64,000 nt of DNA, taken from Siphlonurus alternatus. Taxonomy: Eukaryota > Arthropoda > Insecta > Ephemeroptera > Siphlonuridae. The stretch spans positions 21,253,085 through 21,317,084 of the forward strand of contig OX463786.1 in NCBI GenBank assembly GCA_949825025.1. The letters are read 5' to 3'. The stretch's first letter is position 1. Each line of letters starts with the position of its first letter. Below are positions 1 to 9,486 of the stretch, piece by piece. The notes under the pieces are model-generated. The model saw only the letters and a program-made list of their open reading frames with translations, was not told the origin of the DNA and did no database searches. The position numbers and the translations under genes were made by a program.

Positions 1-300
1 ACTTTTTTCAGTCCAAACTTTTTTTTATTATAAATAAACAAACAATTTTTGATAACATTATACTGCACTTATTATTTCAATACAGTACAATTTAATTTCA
101 AAACAATTGACTGATGAAATGAACAATATTTATTAATGTTGTTGTTTTTGCAATTAGATTAACAGAATATAAATTACAGCCATGGTTTAAAATTGGAGTT
201 AATTAATCAAATAATTAAATAAAGAAATAAAAAATTTAAAGAGCAAATTAATTTTCAAATTTAATTTTTTTTTTTCCTATTTTATTTTTTAAATATAATC
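1..300. other. AT-rich sequence, nothing recognised
   Basis: The stretch consists of A/T homopolymer runs with no open frame of note. Minus-strand AATAAA hexamers occur (for example near 30, 130 and 280), so a distal NRBF2 polyadenylation site here is possible but unsupported. Confidence 0.4.
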
Positions 301-417
301 TCTGTTCGTAAATACACAATCAGAAAGAATCATTTTTTATGAATGAACCTTACGTTTCTTTTACATAAGGTTCATCAATACAAATCTATTCTTTCTGATT
401 GTGTATTTACGAACAGA
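301..417. mobile_element. Short palindromic MITE (TCTGTTCGTAAATACAC ends)
   Basis: A perfect 30-bp terminal inverted repeat, 301-330 against 388-417, encloses a 57-bp centre that is itself partly palindromic (AACCTTA../..TAAGGTT). A second, decayed partial copy lies at about 28878-28935, so this is a dispersed element. The superfamily is not assignable. Confidence 0.8.
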
Positions 418-683
418 CCTCTTATTTGTAATATTTTTTCTTGTCTACAGAACAAAAATAAAGTCGTGTTAACACTCGACTGTGCTTTTTAAACAATATC
501 ATGTGGTGGAACAGGCTGCCTCCTCTTGCCTTTTATCATGAAGAAAATACGGCAAATACGGCATGCATGTCCGAGACAACAAGCATTAATTTTCTATGTA
601 TTGTGATGAAGGCAAAAAATGATGCTTATTTCACCATCTGCCTGTAAATTTAGCTTCTATATCTAATGCAAGCTTCTTATTAA

Positions 684-1347
684 AGTAAAGTGCGCGCCAG
701 AAAAAAAAGTTGAGTTAGTATTTTCTAAAAATAGTTCAAGTAGTCCTCCATATCAAACCAAAATTCAAAAAATGTTATCTCAAATAGGTTTGCCAGAAAA
801 AAATTCCAAAGTCAGAGTGAACGCGTCGCTTAACATGGGGCCTTACCTGACAAAAACCCTCGAATATCTCAAAAAAATACACCGTTAGGTGGTATGAAAA
901 AAATATAGTGATGTTCTATGACCCAAGCTTTAACCAAAAACTGATTAAAAAAACAATTCGCTCGAATCCATTTTTCCGTAAAACAATAATAAAAAATCTT
1001 ATGGGAATTAACATGGTAGATTTTCTTGATTTTTTTACGGAAAAATGGATTCGAGCGAAAAAAATTTTAATCAGTTTTTGGTTAAGGCTTGGGTCATAGA
1101 ACATCACTATATTTTTTTCCGATTATATTTTTTTCATACCACCTAACGGTGTATTTTTTCGAGATATTCGAGGGTCTTTGTCAGATAAGGCCCCATGTTA
1201 AGCGACACATTCACTCTGACTTTGGAATTTTTTTCTGGCAAACCTATTTGAGATAGAATTTTTTGAATTTTGGTTTGATATGGAGGACTACTTGAACTAT
1301 TTTTAGAAAATACTAACTCAACTTTTTTTTCTGGCGCGCACTTTACT
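684..1347. mobile_element. 664-bp MITE with ~300-bp inverted arms, TTAA-flanked
   Basis: Arms of about 300 bp run from AGTAAAGTGCGCGCCAG inward, and the mirror copy ends CTGGCGCGCACTTTACT, with a roughly 50-bp spacer near 985-1030. TTAA flanks both ends (680-683 and 1348-1351), the piggyBac-type target. Arm identity is high, with scattered substitutions and short indels, for example an extra stretch near 1120. The two mirror-image open frames at 908-1107 only reflect the palindrome. The element starts 118 bp beyond the NRBF2 stop codon. Confidence 0.85.
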
Positions 1348-1465
1348 TTAAATTACAACAACAACAAAATAATCCTGATTGTCCATAAAATAAACTTGTT
1401 CAAATTCAAGAATCAGAATCTAAATAATCTCGATCAGTCGATTTTAAAAAATCCTCACACCACTG

Positions 1466-2027
1466 TCACTTAGACAAATCATCAGGAGACAATTGAGATT
1501 GATTTTCTAATTTTTGAAAAACAGAAAAATCAAATTGTGGCATTTCTAGAGGTGCTAAGATTGGTAAAGTTCTATCCGCAATCATAGAACGGTACGAGCC
1601 AGGTTGACTGGTAGTCGGAGTAATATCTGGGCTTAATTCTGTACAGGGAGAGAAAACATATGCATACCGTGAAGACGTTGAGTCGGAAATCAACTGTGGG
1701 ACTGTCGTTGACGAATTACTTGCCAGTGCAGGTTGTGACGACGAACTTTGTGAGTTCTCAAGTTGAGACGTCAACATTCTAACTTGAGCTCGCAGACTAT
1801 CATTTTCCTGATTACTAGCGTCTAATTGAGTAACTAATTGAATGACCAAATTATGAAGATGTTGAGTTAAAGTACGCAATTCCTCAACCACCATTTTGTC
1901 ATCTTTAGGTTGTTTTAGTCCTTTCACAACAGGTGGCTCTACTGGTGTGTCAACAACGTCTTTAGGGAAATCGTCGTCGTTGCGTTGTAGAAGTTGATCC
2001 ATCAAAGAATCAGCCTCTTCCATGGTT
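1466..2027 (-). CDS. NRBF2: NRBF2 coding exon 4 (coiled coil and C-terminus)
   Basis: The acceptor TTTTCCCACAG precedes A|ACC ATG GAA GAG, and the stop TGA is at 1468-1466. It is 562 nt. It encodes residues 115-301: an acidic MEEADSLMDQLLQRNDDD stretch, PKDDK, a heptad-like region rich in Leu/Gln/Val, a Ser/Thr/Pro-rich spacer, and the closing hydrophobic segment MPQFDF.. . The ATG shown by the open frame at 2041 lies upstream of the acceptor and is not the start codon. No AATAAA on the minus strand was seen between the stop codon and the MITE at 1347. Confidence 0.92.
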
Positions 2028-5000
2028 CTGTGGGAAAACAATTTAATGTCAAATTTTAGTAAACAAGTATCGGTAAATTCGATGATTATGTTTTTTTAAA
2101 AAAAAAATGGTGGTGGGGGCTTCAAGAGCTTTCTACATAAGTTTAAAATAATAATGGAATTGTCTACATGATTAGCTGAGGATCAATTGAGCTTAAATTA
2201 ATGGTACCATGTCAAATTCACAAATTCTATTAACTTGAAATGATATGACTATGCCAAATGCAAGTTGGAATGCATGCAGTGGGAAAAGTGACTTTTAAGC
2301 CAATTTGGAGCAATGTCAAGTAAGAAAAGTGCTCTTGCTTCAATATGACTATGTCTACCATCTGGCGATAAAAATGCTCCCTGAAATGTGAGAATGGAGT
2401 ACCGACCTCAAAATTTTTTATAGCAGAAATGGATAGAGGATGAAAAGTTATGTTACTCTGATTTTTTTTCATATTTTTTAGGGACCGGGAAGTATAGCTA
2501 AAAAGTTTTGGCGAGGTCGGGTTCGAATCCACGTCCCTTTTGGGTCCTATCTTTTATTAAGAGAGGCGGCGAGAGGCAACACTTTTTCTGTACTTTCAGT
2601 AATTTTTAAAAAATAGTTGCCGGTCTCTAAAAAATCTGAAAAAATCAGAGTAGCATAACTTTGCACCCTCTATCCATTTCTGAAATAAAAAATTTTGAGG
2701 TCGGTACTCCATTCTAAGCCTCTGATTGGCTAATTTTCCTGCTTGAGATCACTCCACGGAAATTGACCTTAATGCTGACAGCTTTTTAGTGAGAGTTGTT
2801 TTTCACTCCAAGTCTGTCTGTTTGGAGCATCATTTCAAGTTAGTCAGATTTGCCACGGCACCATTGATTTCTACGTTTTCTCTTTAATATTTATTACTAG
2901 CTGTGATCTTGATAATGGACTACCTACATGAAATTTTATTACAAATTTTGATAGAGAACCTAGCATTATGTATTGTCAAATTTTCAACTTTTTTTAATCC
3001 TTCTACACTCTTTAAGTCCCGCTGTGACGTCATAGTCATGCAACGTCTTTACCTATTTGCAAATATTTGCATGATTATGATGTGCTTTGCAGCACGATTT
3101 TAATAAGATTTTAAGACACACACAAAAAAAGGGTGTGTTCACAAAAATCTAAAAAAAAAAATATTGACAACTTGAGGTCCTGTATCCAAATATGCAACAA
3201 AACTTTCATTAATTCTTAATTGTTGCAGCCTGATAATTTAATTATTGCAGCCTGATAATTGTTGCAGCCTGATAATACACATCATAAAATACAAGCTGTA
3301 CAAAAGAAAGCAAATACAGTACTTAATAAATATTGACAAGTGACATTTTTTGTACACTTTTTGAGAAGTTACGAAAGCATTTGGATGATAAAAGGAAAGA
3401 GGGAAAGGGAAAATCAAATATTTAAAACAAATAATAATATGAGAAGCACACATAAAAAAATAGCCAAGCACAAAATATACAAAACACGATAAATAATGAA
3501 AATCATGAAAATAAAATAAGGAAATGTACCTTTTTAGTACCGGGGGTATTTTTCCTTAAAGAAATAACAAATATGGTGATAAGGTGAAAAGTTGCATGCT
3601 AAAAGAAAGAAAAAAAACAGAAGTATGAGAGATTCAGCATAATTTTCTTCCAAATTAAATACTACAATACTTTTACAGTACCATTTATGTTAGATTTTTA
3701 ATAAGTATGTATATTTAAAAATGAACTTTTTGTTCAACAAAGATCATAAAATCTCTTTTGAGAAGTTTGTAGTTCAGATATATCAGAGGAGGTCAGGGAT
3801 GAATATGCTCATAACTATTAACGGTAAGGTAACACACCCAATGTTAAAAAAAAAAAAAAAAAAAAACATGAAAATTATGAATTTTTTTTAAAATGTTCTC
3901 TACACCCCCTATCAATAGCTAAAATATCAGGTATACAAATATGAGCTAGTTTTTTACTTATGAATTTTTAAAGTTGACTAATTTAACATGGAGAAATGAA
4001 ACTTCCATGTTAAATTAGTCAACTTTAAAAATTCATAACTCAAAAACAAGCTCAGATTTGTGTACCTGATATTTCAGCTATTGATAGGGGGTGTAGAGGA
4101 AAACATTTAATTTCTTTTTCATAATTTTCATGAATGGGATTTTTTTAATATTGGCGTGTTATCTTTACCTTAACATGTCTCTGGGAGGCAAAGCAATAGC
4201 TAAGAGTTTTCAAATATCTATGATAATGGCACCACCCTCTGAAATTTTGAACTAGAAATTGGCCATAAGATATATGTAAATGTCTCTGATGGTTTCTAGC
4301 AATTGAGTAAGGCTCGTACAATCACATTCAACTTGAGTTTTGTCATGTTTGTAACGTTCTCAGTCATTGGTCAATAGTTTGTAACGAAGAACCTCATTGG
4401 TCGAACATGAACATACTCTCTCGAACATATGTGACGAAAACCAAGTTGAATATAATGGCAATAGACAATAATGGTTGCATTTTTTTTTTTTTTTCATTAT
4501 TCGAAAATATACCTAAAATTATGCTTTTCTGAATTTTTTTCAGATTTTTTTGGAGTGCAGAAACTAATTTAAAATATATATATATATATACAGTTATGTA
4601 AAATACCTGAATTTGGGTGGTACACCTGATGGGACAACCATGACATCATTTTGTCGTGCTGTGATTGGCTGTTGATGACGTGACGGTTGTCCCATCAGGT
4701 TGTACCACCCTAATTCAGATATTTTAAATATTTTTTTTTTAAATTAGTTCCCACACTCCAAAAAATCTGGAAAAATTCAGAAAAGCATAAATACAGTATG
4801 TAATTTTATGCATACAGTATTTTCTAATTTGAAATAAAAATATACAACCATTATTGTCTATTGTAGGTTCAAAATTAAGTTATTTTTACGTTGGTACTAA
4901 ATAAATAATATATTTACACTTCCACCACCATTTTTCTACAGACTGAAATAGTAAATATAAATCACAGGCGCTTTACATAAATTTCAGTTCTCAAAAAAAT

Positions 5001-8000
5001 TATTTTAAAATTTTCTACGCCAAGACTGTCATGTGAATTTGCTACATTTTTTATTTTATTTATTTTATTTTCTTTATTCGAACTTTTTCGATTGTACAAG
5101 ACAACATATGTTCATGTCAAAAAAACTTAATATTAACAAACATACATAACATCAAAACGCAACACTTTATAAATATAACAAAGGAAAAAAATAAGTATAA
5201 AAAAATGAACCACAATATTAACAAAAAATATGAACCAGGTTTTAAATCATAAGGATACAATACTCTCAGGCAATTTATTGCTCTCGAAAGCTTTAACTGA
5301 ATAGAACTCTTTACTTATAAGGACATTTTTTAGCTTCTTCAACTCTAGATTCTACATTCAACTCTAGATACTTTTTTTTTAGATCCATTCTGTACAATTT
5401 TATTTAAAACTGAATCTCTCAATTTAAAATCATATTAGAACATAAACTAAAGGTACATTGGACTGACTATTTGTTATTAAATATTCTGTTAAGGGTAGGA
5501 TAACGCCACCAATGTTAAAAAAAAACCCTCACACAAAAACTATGAAAAAAAATTAAAATGTTCTCCTCTACACCCCCTATCAGTAGCTAAAATATCAGGT
5601 ATACAAATTCGATCTAGTTTTTTAGTTATGAATTTTTAAAGTTGACTACTTTAACATGGAAAAATGGAACTTCCATGTTAAATTAGTCAACTTTAAAAAT
5701 TCATAACTAAAAAACTAGATCGAATTTGTGTACCTGATATTTTAGCTACTGATAGGGGGTGTAGAGGAGAACATTTTAAATTGTTTTCATAATTTTTGTG
5801 TCGGGGATTTTTTTTAACATTGGTGGCGTTACCTTACCCTTAAATTCACGGGACACACAATTTGATGTCCTTTATCAAATAATAAGATTCAAGTCTTCAC
5901 TGACAGTCTGTCGTTGACCCCCACACAGATACAAGAGACTAACAGAGTCCTCTGTATCTTATAGACAGAAATTTTACCAATATTTCAGAAAGTTCCATAT
6001 TTTTCTGCAGGATAGCCCCAACGTTGTATAAGCAATACATGAGGCAATGGCTCCTTAGAAAACATTGAACTTTCTGAATATGGACAACCTACTTGAAAAT
6101 TTTTTTATTGCAGAAATGAATATAGAAATAGAAATGGTGTTAATTTTTTTGCAGATTTTTTTCACTCCTGAAACTATTTTAACAAAATTATTGAAAGTTA
6201 TACAGTGAAAACTCTGTTAATTATTACGTAACTTGTTATAAGGTAAAAACTCGATATTGAGTAACGGAGTAAAGGTCCCGTAAAAAATAATTAGTATTGC
6301 AGGTATAGGAAAAACTTAATATAAGGTATACTCGATATAAGGTAACCCTAATTTCCTGGGTCTCTTGACTTTACGTAATAACAAGTTTTTACTGTATTAT
6401 GTAAGTTCTATTACCCTTCCCCCCCCCCTGGATCCTTAATAAAAAGGCTTTAGCCCAAACGCCTTCAAAAGGTGTCGTTGTACTTTCAATATACGTATTT
6501 TTTTTAAAAAATAGTTCTTGCACTTAAACCAAAACAGAGTATCATAATTTGGCACCCTCATTTCTACAATAAAAATTTCACGTAGGTAAAATTTCTGTCA
6601 CACGAAAGACACTGATAGACCAAGAAGCCTCGTCGCCGCAACTCACCTAAAAATAGCAACGTGAAGGTTATTTGCAGGCAGTTCGAGCTCCGTCAGTTCA
6701 TCAGCGCTGCCCTGCGACGTCATCTTCTTCTTGGTCTCGAGCGCTGCTCGGCAGTACTTCTCGTACTGAGTCTTGCGTAGCCTGGTAGTCAAGAAAGGAC
6801 ATCACAAGGAGTTAGTGGGGAGGCTTGATGAGGAGGACAACACAGGGAATTGTTTGACATGTCAACTTGGCTTACAGCTGGTTATCATGAAAGCCACACC
6901 CACTTTTCCCTCCGTCTCTTTGGGGGAATTGTTACAGAGGGGAGGGGAAAGTGATATAAGGCCAAAGATTGTCAAACTAGAATTTAGAAGGGAGCAAAGA
7001 TAGAAAAACTTGAATGATGTCATCTTAAATTATGTATTTTTTGTCCTCTTTTTCTTCTTTTTTTTTTTAAACTACATGTAATAAAAAATGAATGCTTAAT
7101 CTTTATATCACCACTAGCCATTACAGTACAAACACTAAATTTTGTTTAATTCTTAATTAACACTGCAACGGAGTATAGACAGCCTTAAACTGCCTTCCTC
7201 CTACCAAATCTATCATTTAGTAGCCAGTCACACCCATCCCAAGTCATTAAAAGTCTGCCGTGTTCGGGATTTGAACCGGGGACCTTTCGGACGAGAGCCA
7301 GGGGCACTAACTAACTATTTTAGTGAAATTACAAACTCAACAGAAGTTCTAAACTTACTTGATGACGTCATTCTGTCTGACGTGGTGTTGTTGTTGAAGA
7401 CTCAGAGATTCAAGGGCTATCGGCTGCAGAGTTGAGCTCATGGCCTGGGTCAGCAACTCCGCAGCTTTCTTGTGGCACTCCGCGGCTTCGTCAAACCTCT
7501 TGGCTTCCAGGTGAGCCTCCGCTCGCCGCGACTGCTGGTGGGCCTGCGACAATGTGACAATGTACACTACGGAGCGTGGAATATGTCTCGAGAAATTAAA
7601 GGGACTCATTGGAAACCTCTGCTTGATTTATTTTCCATTTGCAGCCTTGTTAATCATCATGCTCTGTGTTATTCTTACGAGGCATGGTGATTAACAAGGC
7701 TGCAAATGGGAAATTTTCCGAGGAGGCGAGTGTATGATACATTTGAGATGCAGTTTCATCAGAAAAAGCTGCATACTCGTAAATTTTGGGACCCCTTCTT
7801 CTTTTATCAGATATAAAATTCACCGCACCAATGACAATTAACATGGCAAGGGTAGATTAAAGCAAGGAAGTTAATGAACTATCAGTATGTACATGCATCA
7901 CACGTACAGTATAACAGATTTTACTTTACGTGTGGATTTGATTACGCGCGACGGCCATCTTGGAAGTCATAACATGGCCAAGATAGGGGGCGCCAGTCGG

Positions 8001-8490
8001 TCTAGACGTATAGTCTAGCCAAGTCAGGCGTAAACTTAGATTTGTTTTACTGTACACTGTGTGTATGCATACTGTATGCATACATAGCACAAAAGTTGAC
8101 TATGCATACATAATTTATGATTTATTGGACATTTTTTTATTAGCTTTCTGTCTCTTATCATGTATTTCTGTATCTTCTTGCTATGTTTAATAAATACAGT
8201 AGATTAGAATGTATGCATATTTATTATTGCTGTTACTTTCAATGAGGCAAAAACTACTTTATATTTCTATTATTGCCGCACAAACCTTGACGTTTCACAA
8301 GGACACATCTGAGTTACCAATTTTCAACAACTAAAAATACGTCTCTAATAGCGAAATAAAAATATCCTACTATTGCAAATGATGCATTATATATTTGAGT
8401 ATTTGTAAAACATGTGATTAATATGAAATGTTAATTAATTGAATTATAAATAAATAAAATACGTACTAGATTCAATGCTGAGTTTTCCAT
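1466..8490 (-). CDS. NRBF2: NRBF2 homologue (autophagy PI3KC3 complex MIT-domain subunit), 4 coding exons
   Basis: Joining 8490-8467, 7543-7359, 6781-6647 and 2027-1466 (minus strand) gives 906 nt, a 301-residue protein plus TGA. Every intron has GT..AG ends (GTACGT, GTAAGT and GTGAGT donors) and phases 0, 2 and 2 join in frame. Residues 1-85 resemble the MIT-type helical domain of animal NRBF2: MENSALNL then AHQQSRRAEAHLEAKRFDEA and CHKKAAELL, close to human ..PLNLAHQQSRRAD..CHKKAA. Residues 155-159 (PKDDK) and the following leucine-rich, probably coiled-coil stretch (about 160-208) match the human PKDDK plus coiled-coil region. A Ser/Thr/Pro-rich linker and a hydrophobic tail (PLEMPQFDF) follow; human NRBF2 is 287 residues. 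In the family, NRBF2 (yeast Atg38) binds ATG14 in the Beclin1-VPS34-VPS15 complex and promotes autophagy. Orthology is inferred from remembered sequence; the exon structure is read directly. Confidence 0.93.
2392..2714. mobile_element. AATGG-type palindromic MITE, subfamily A, in NRBF2 intron 3
   Basis: The ends GAATGGAGTACCGACCTC and GAGGTCGGTACTCCATTC are exact inverted repeats. Subterminal motifs shared with other copies are GCAGAAATGGATAGAGG and TCTGATTTTTTTCA then GGGACCGGGAA. The centre differs from sister copies: it holds a perfect pol III B-box-like GGGTTCGAATCC at about 2519-2530. Confidence 0.85.
2914..3110. mobile_element. Degenerate AATGG-type MITE
   Basis: AATGGACTACCTACATGAA at the left end and a decayed subterminal block resemble subfamily B. 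The centre has TGTGACGTCATAGTCATGCAA, also found in opposite orientation near 10655-10675. The right end is unclear. Confidence 0.5.
3219..3276. repeat. Short tandem repeat, ATTGTTGCAGCCTGATA unit
   Basis: There are three copies of TTGCAGCCTGATAAT within 60 bp, spaced 25 and 20 bp apart, the difference being a short insertion in the first unit. Confidence 0.85.
3277..3817. other. NRBF2 intron 3, AT-rich, no feature recognised
   Basis: This is low-complexity purine-rich intronic sequence. A 77-residue open frame on the minus strand here lacks any recognisable motif and codon bias. Confidence 0.4.
3822..4169. mobile_element. TTAA-flanked palindromic MITE, family C, copy 1
   Basis: TTAA lies at 3818-3821 and 4170-4173. 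The ends read GGTAAGGTAACAC and its imperfect inverse. Inside, long mirrored arms contain CACCCCCTATCAATAGCTAA, ATATCAGGTATACAAAT and TTTTTAAAGTTGACTAATTT around a short ACATGGAGAAATG centre. It matches the copies at 5493, 25743, 46826, 61494 and 63244. Confidence 0.88.
4325..4447. repeat. Dispersed repeat F, copy 1
   Basis: It shares GTTTGTAACG, TCATTGGT, AGTTTG, AACGAAGAA and GAACA spacing with the block at 31098-31210. TCATTGGT occurs twice, the reverse of a CCAAT box. The repeat lies directly 5' of the E-type MITE. Its nature is unknown. Confidence 0.55.
4460..4862. mobile_element. AATAGACAATAATGG-type palindromic MITE, family E, copy 1
   Basis: The ends AATAGACAATAATGGTTGCA and their inverse are terminal. 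The subterminal block TTTTTTCAGATTTTTTTGGAG then (G)AACTAATTT is mirrored on the right. The centre has GGTGGTACACCTGATGGGAC and its inverse around an ATTGGCTGTTGATGACGTG core. The same family is found at 36648-37039. Confidence 0.87.
5047..5480 (-). mobile_element. Possible LINE 3'-end fragment
   Basis: On the minus strand this ends TTGTACAATCGAAAAAGTTC followed by an (AATAAA)-rich tail. The tail motif TTGTACAATCGAAAAG also ends the fragments at 14225-14345 (plus) and, as TTGTACAATTGAAAAG, at 46436-46560 (minus). A recurring 3' end with A-rich termination suggests a LINE tail. No reverse-transcriptase motif remains. Confidence 0.35.
5493..5839. mobile_element. TTAA-flanked palindromic MITE, family C, copy 2
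   Basis: TTAA lies at 5489-5492 and 5840-5843. The ends are GGGTAGGATAACGCCACC and GGTGGCGTTACCTTACCC. The arms carry CACCCCCTATCAGTAGC, ATCAGGTATACAAATTCG and AAAGTTGACTACTTT with exact mirror blocks. It is one of the best preserved copies. Confidence 0.9.
6079..6585. mobile_element. AATGG-type MITE (A/B) split by a nested insertion
   Basis: The left half runs from TGGACAACCTACTTGAAA through TTATTGAAAG at about 6200. The right half resumes after 6396 and runs to AAAATTTCACGTAGGT, with the mirrored AAAAATAGTTC and TTGGCACCCTC motifs. A Tigger-like element (6203-6394) interrupts it, and an internal GGATCCTTAATAAAAAGG matches the subfamily B centre. Confidence 0.75.
6203..6394. mobile_element. 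Tigger/pogo-like MITE nested in an older MITE
   Basis: The ends are CAGTGAAAACT and AGTTTTTACTG, with subterminal inverted TGTTA..TTACGTAA, flanked by TA at 6201-6202 and 6395-6396. Internal ACTCGATATAAGGTAA is typical of CAGT-ended Tc1/mariner (pogo/Tigger) derivatives. At 192 bp it has no transposase. Confidence 0.72.
6647..6781 (-). CDS. NRBF2: NRBF2 coding exon 3
   Basis: The acceptor CTACCAG precedes G|CTACGCAAG, and the exon ends ATTTTTAG before donor GTGAGT. It is 135 nt, phase 2 at both ends. It encodes the completed K70 and residues 71-114, beginning LRKTQYEKYCRAALETKKK, the charged helix that ends the MIT region. The final AG joins the first A of exon 4 to make Arg115. Confidence 0.9.
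7165..7318 (-). mobile_element. tRNA-like SINE in NRBF2 intron 2
   Basis: On the minus strand, TTAGTTAGTGCCCCTGGCTC, then GTCCGAAAGG and GGTTCAAATCCCG follow the order of a tRNA D-arm, anticodon arm and T-arm; GGTTCAAATCC fits a pol III B box. The tRNA-unrelated body runs to about 7165. It differs from the SINE heads elsewhere in the window. It is not a functional tRNA, because the acceptor stem cannot be closed. Confidence 0.55.
7359..7543 (-). CDS. NRBF2: NRBF2 coding exon 2 (MIT domain core)
   Basis: The exon opens with GCC (A of AHQQSRR) after acceptor TTGTCGCAG, and ends ..GTC ATC AA before donor GTAAGT. It is 185 nt, from phase 0 to phase 2. It encodes residues 9-69, including AHQQSRR and CHKKAAELL, the most conserved part of the family. 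The local GC content is well above the surroundings, as expected for constrained coding DNA here. The open frame continues upstream past the acceptor, but that extension is intronic. Confidence 0.92.
7631..7713. repeat. 30-bp-stem hairpin in NRBF2 intron 1
   Basis: TTTCCATTTGCAGCCTTGTT.. (left arm to about 7660) mirrors GCATGGTGATTAACAAGGCT.. (7682-7713) with one or two mismatches and a 22-bp loop. It lies about 90 bp 5' of the exon 2 acceptor in transcript sense, so the pre-mRNA could fold there. Confidence 0.8.
7940..8030. promoter_or_regulatory. GC-rich block with YY1-like motif in NRBF2 intron 1
   Basis: TTACGCGCGACGGCCATCTTGG contains, on the minus strand, CCAAGATGGCCGTC, close to the YY1 consensus. 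A near-mirror GGCCAAGATAGG follows. The block is much richer in G+C than its surroundings. It could be an intronic enhancer, an alternative first-exon region or a decayed transposon; the evidence is compositional only. Confidence 0.3.
8467..8490 (-). CDS. NRBF2: NRBF2 coding exon 1 (start codon, 8 residues)
   Basis: ATG at 8490-8488 begins MENSALNL, followed by a GTACGT donor at 8466. The M-E-x..-L-N-L pattern and the intron just before AHQQSRR mirror vertebrate NRBF2. The exon is too short for an ORF scan and was found by looking upstream of exon 2 for a short phase-0 exon. The start context is weak at -3 (T) but has G at +4. Confidence 0.82.
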
Positions 8491-8625
8491 TGATTCAACA
8501 GCTGATGTTTTTCTTCGTGTCAATGCAGTGGCGCTCTCAGCATTCCGGTGGGATTTATTTGAACTAGAAGCGCCTAGACAGGCCTAGATTTTTTTATGAA
8601 ATAGCGCGGTAAAATAACTACAAGC
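8491..8625 (-). promoter_or_regulatory. Probable NRBF2 5' UTR / proximal promoter
   Basis: This is the region immediately 5' of the NRBF2 start codon and is clearly richer in G+C than its flanks. It carries an ETS-like ACCGGAA (complement at 8543-8549), GCGC-containing patches near 8530 and 8604, and CAGCTG near 8500. No TATA box or initiator could be assigned with confidence. Promoter function is inferred from position and composition. Confidence 0.3.
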
Positions 8626-9486
8626 ATTTCTTTTTTTCCATTTTTCGAAATAAGTAAAATTTTAGGGCTTTCAAACAGTGGTGAATAACCACTGGTGCAC
8701 TGGTTAATTATGTATTGTATGTTATTCCACATACATAATTTATTCACTTACGATTCTTACATTTAAATGTGTTATTTGTGCATGGCATATAAAATTTATA
8801 TTAGAGTTAATATATAATATACAGTATAATAATATGAATTATAACTGCATGCATTATAAATAATAAACATTTAAGATAATTATAATAATATATATGATTA
8901 GGAATCTATTTATTTCATATTTAAAATTCAATTAATTATTAATGCACGTAAAAAAATGTAATTACGTAAGTTGAATGTAAATTAGCATTAAATTTTCAAG
9001 TACAATTAAATTATTATGTATTACATAAAATAAAATAATGTGAAATGGATGCTGACTTCGACTTGACATCTGATTGAAAATTTACCTATAGTTCTTGTAT
9101 AATCAATATGGAAATTGTTTGATCGCCTTGTATTATGGCTGCGTACTAATAGCTGCTTTAATATAGAACGACGAGAAGGAAAAATTATTTTTAGTTAGAT
9201 TAATTACTATTGATTTTATATACAAACACAAAAAGGCAATTAAAAGTTTTTGGAATTTAAACCTGTATATGTAATATATATAGCATGTTTGTTTCCTTAT
9301 TCCATTATATATTTATATACATAATCCTTTTATATTATATTATATTATACTATAGTTAAATTCAGTCACTTAATTATAATTTTGACCACAGAACCCAATA
9401 CAACAGTATACAGTTGAAGAAAAAAAAATCAAGATAGAATAAAGTGAATAAACATAATTATACATTTCCTGAACTCCCGATTTTGC
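8626..9486. other. Upstream AT-rich sequence, nothing recognised
   Basis: This is very AT-rich DNA 5' of NRBF2 with no open frame, repeat terminus or RNA gene that I can support. Confidence 0.4.

Noticed and set aside
908..1107. Two mirror-image 63-residue open frames
   Set aside because: They are both strands of the inverted arms of the TTAA MITE.
7255..7318. Functional tRNA gene
   Set aside because: The B box is good but no acceptor stem closes, and SINE-like sequence follows.
7472..7844. Open frames on the plus strand and upstream minus strand near NRBF2 exon 2
   Set aside because: The plus frame is antisense to exon 2; the minus frame at 7650-7844 lies in intron 1 over the hairpin.
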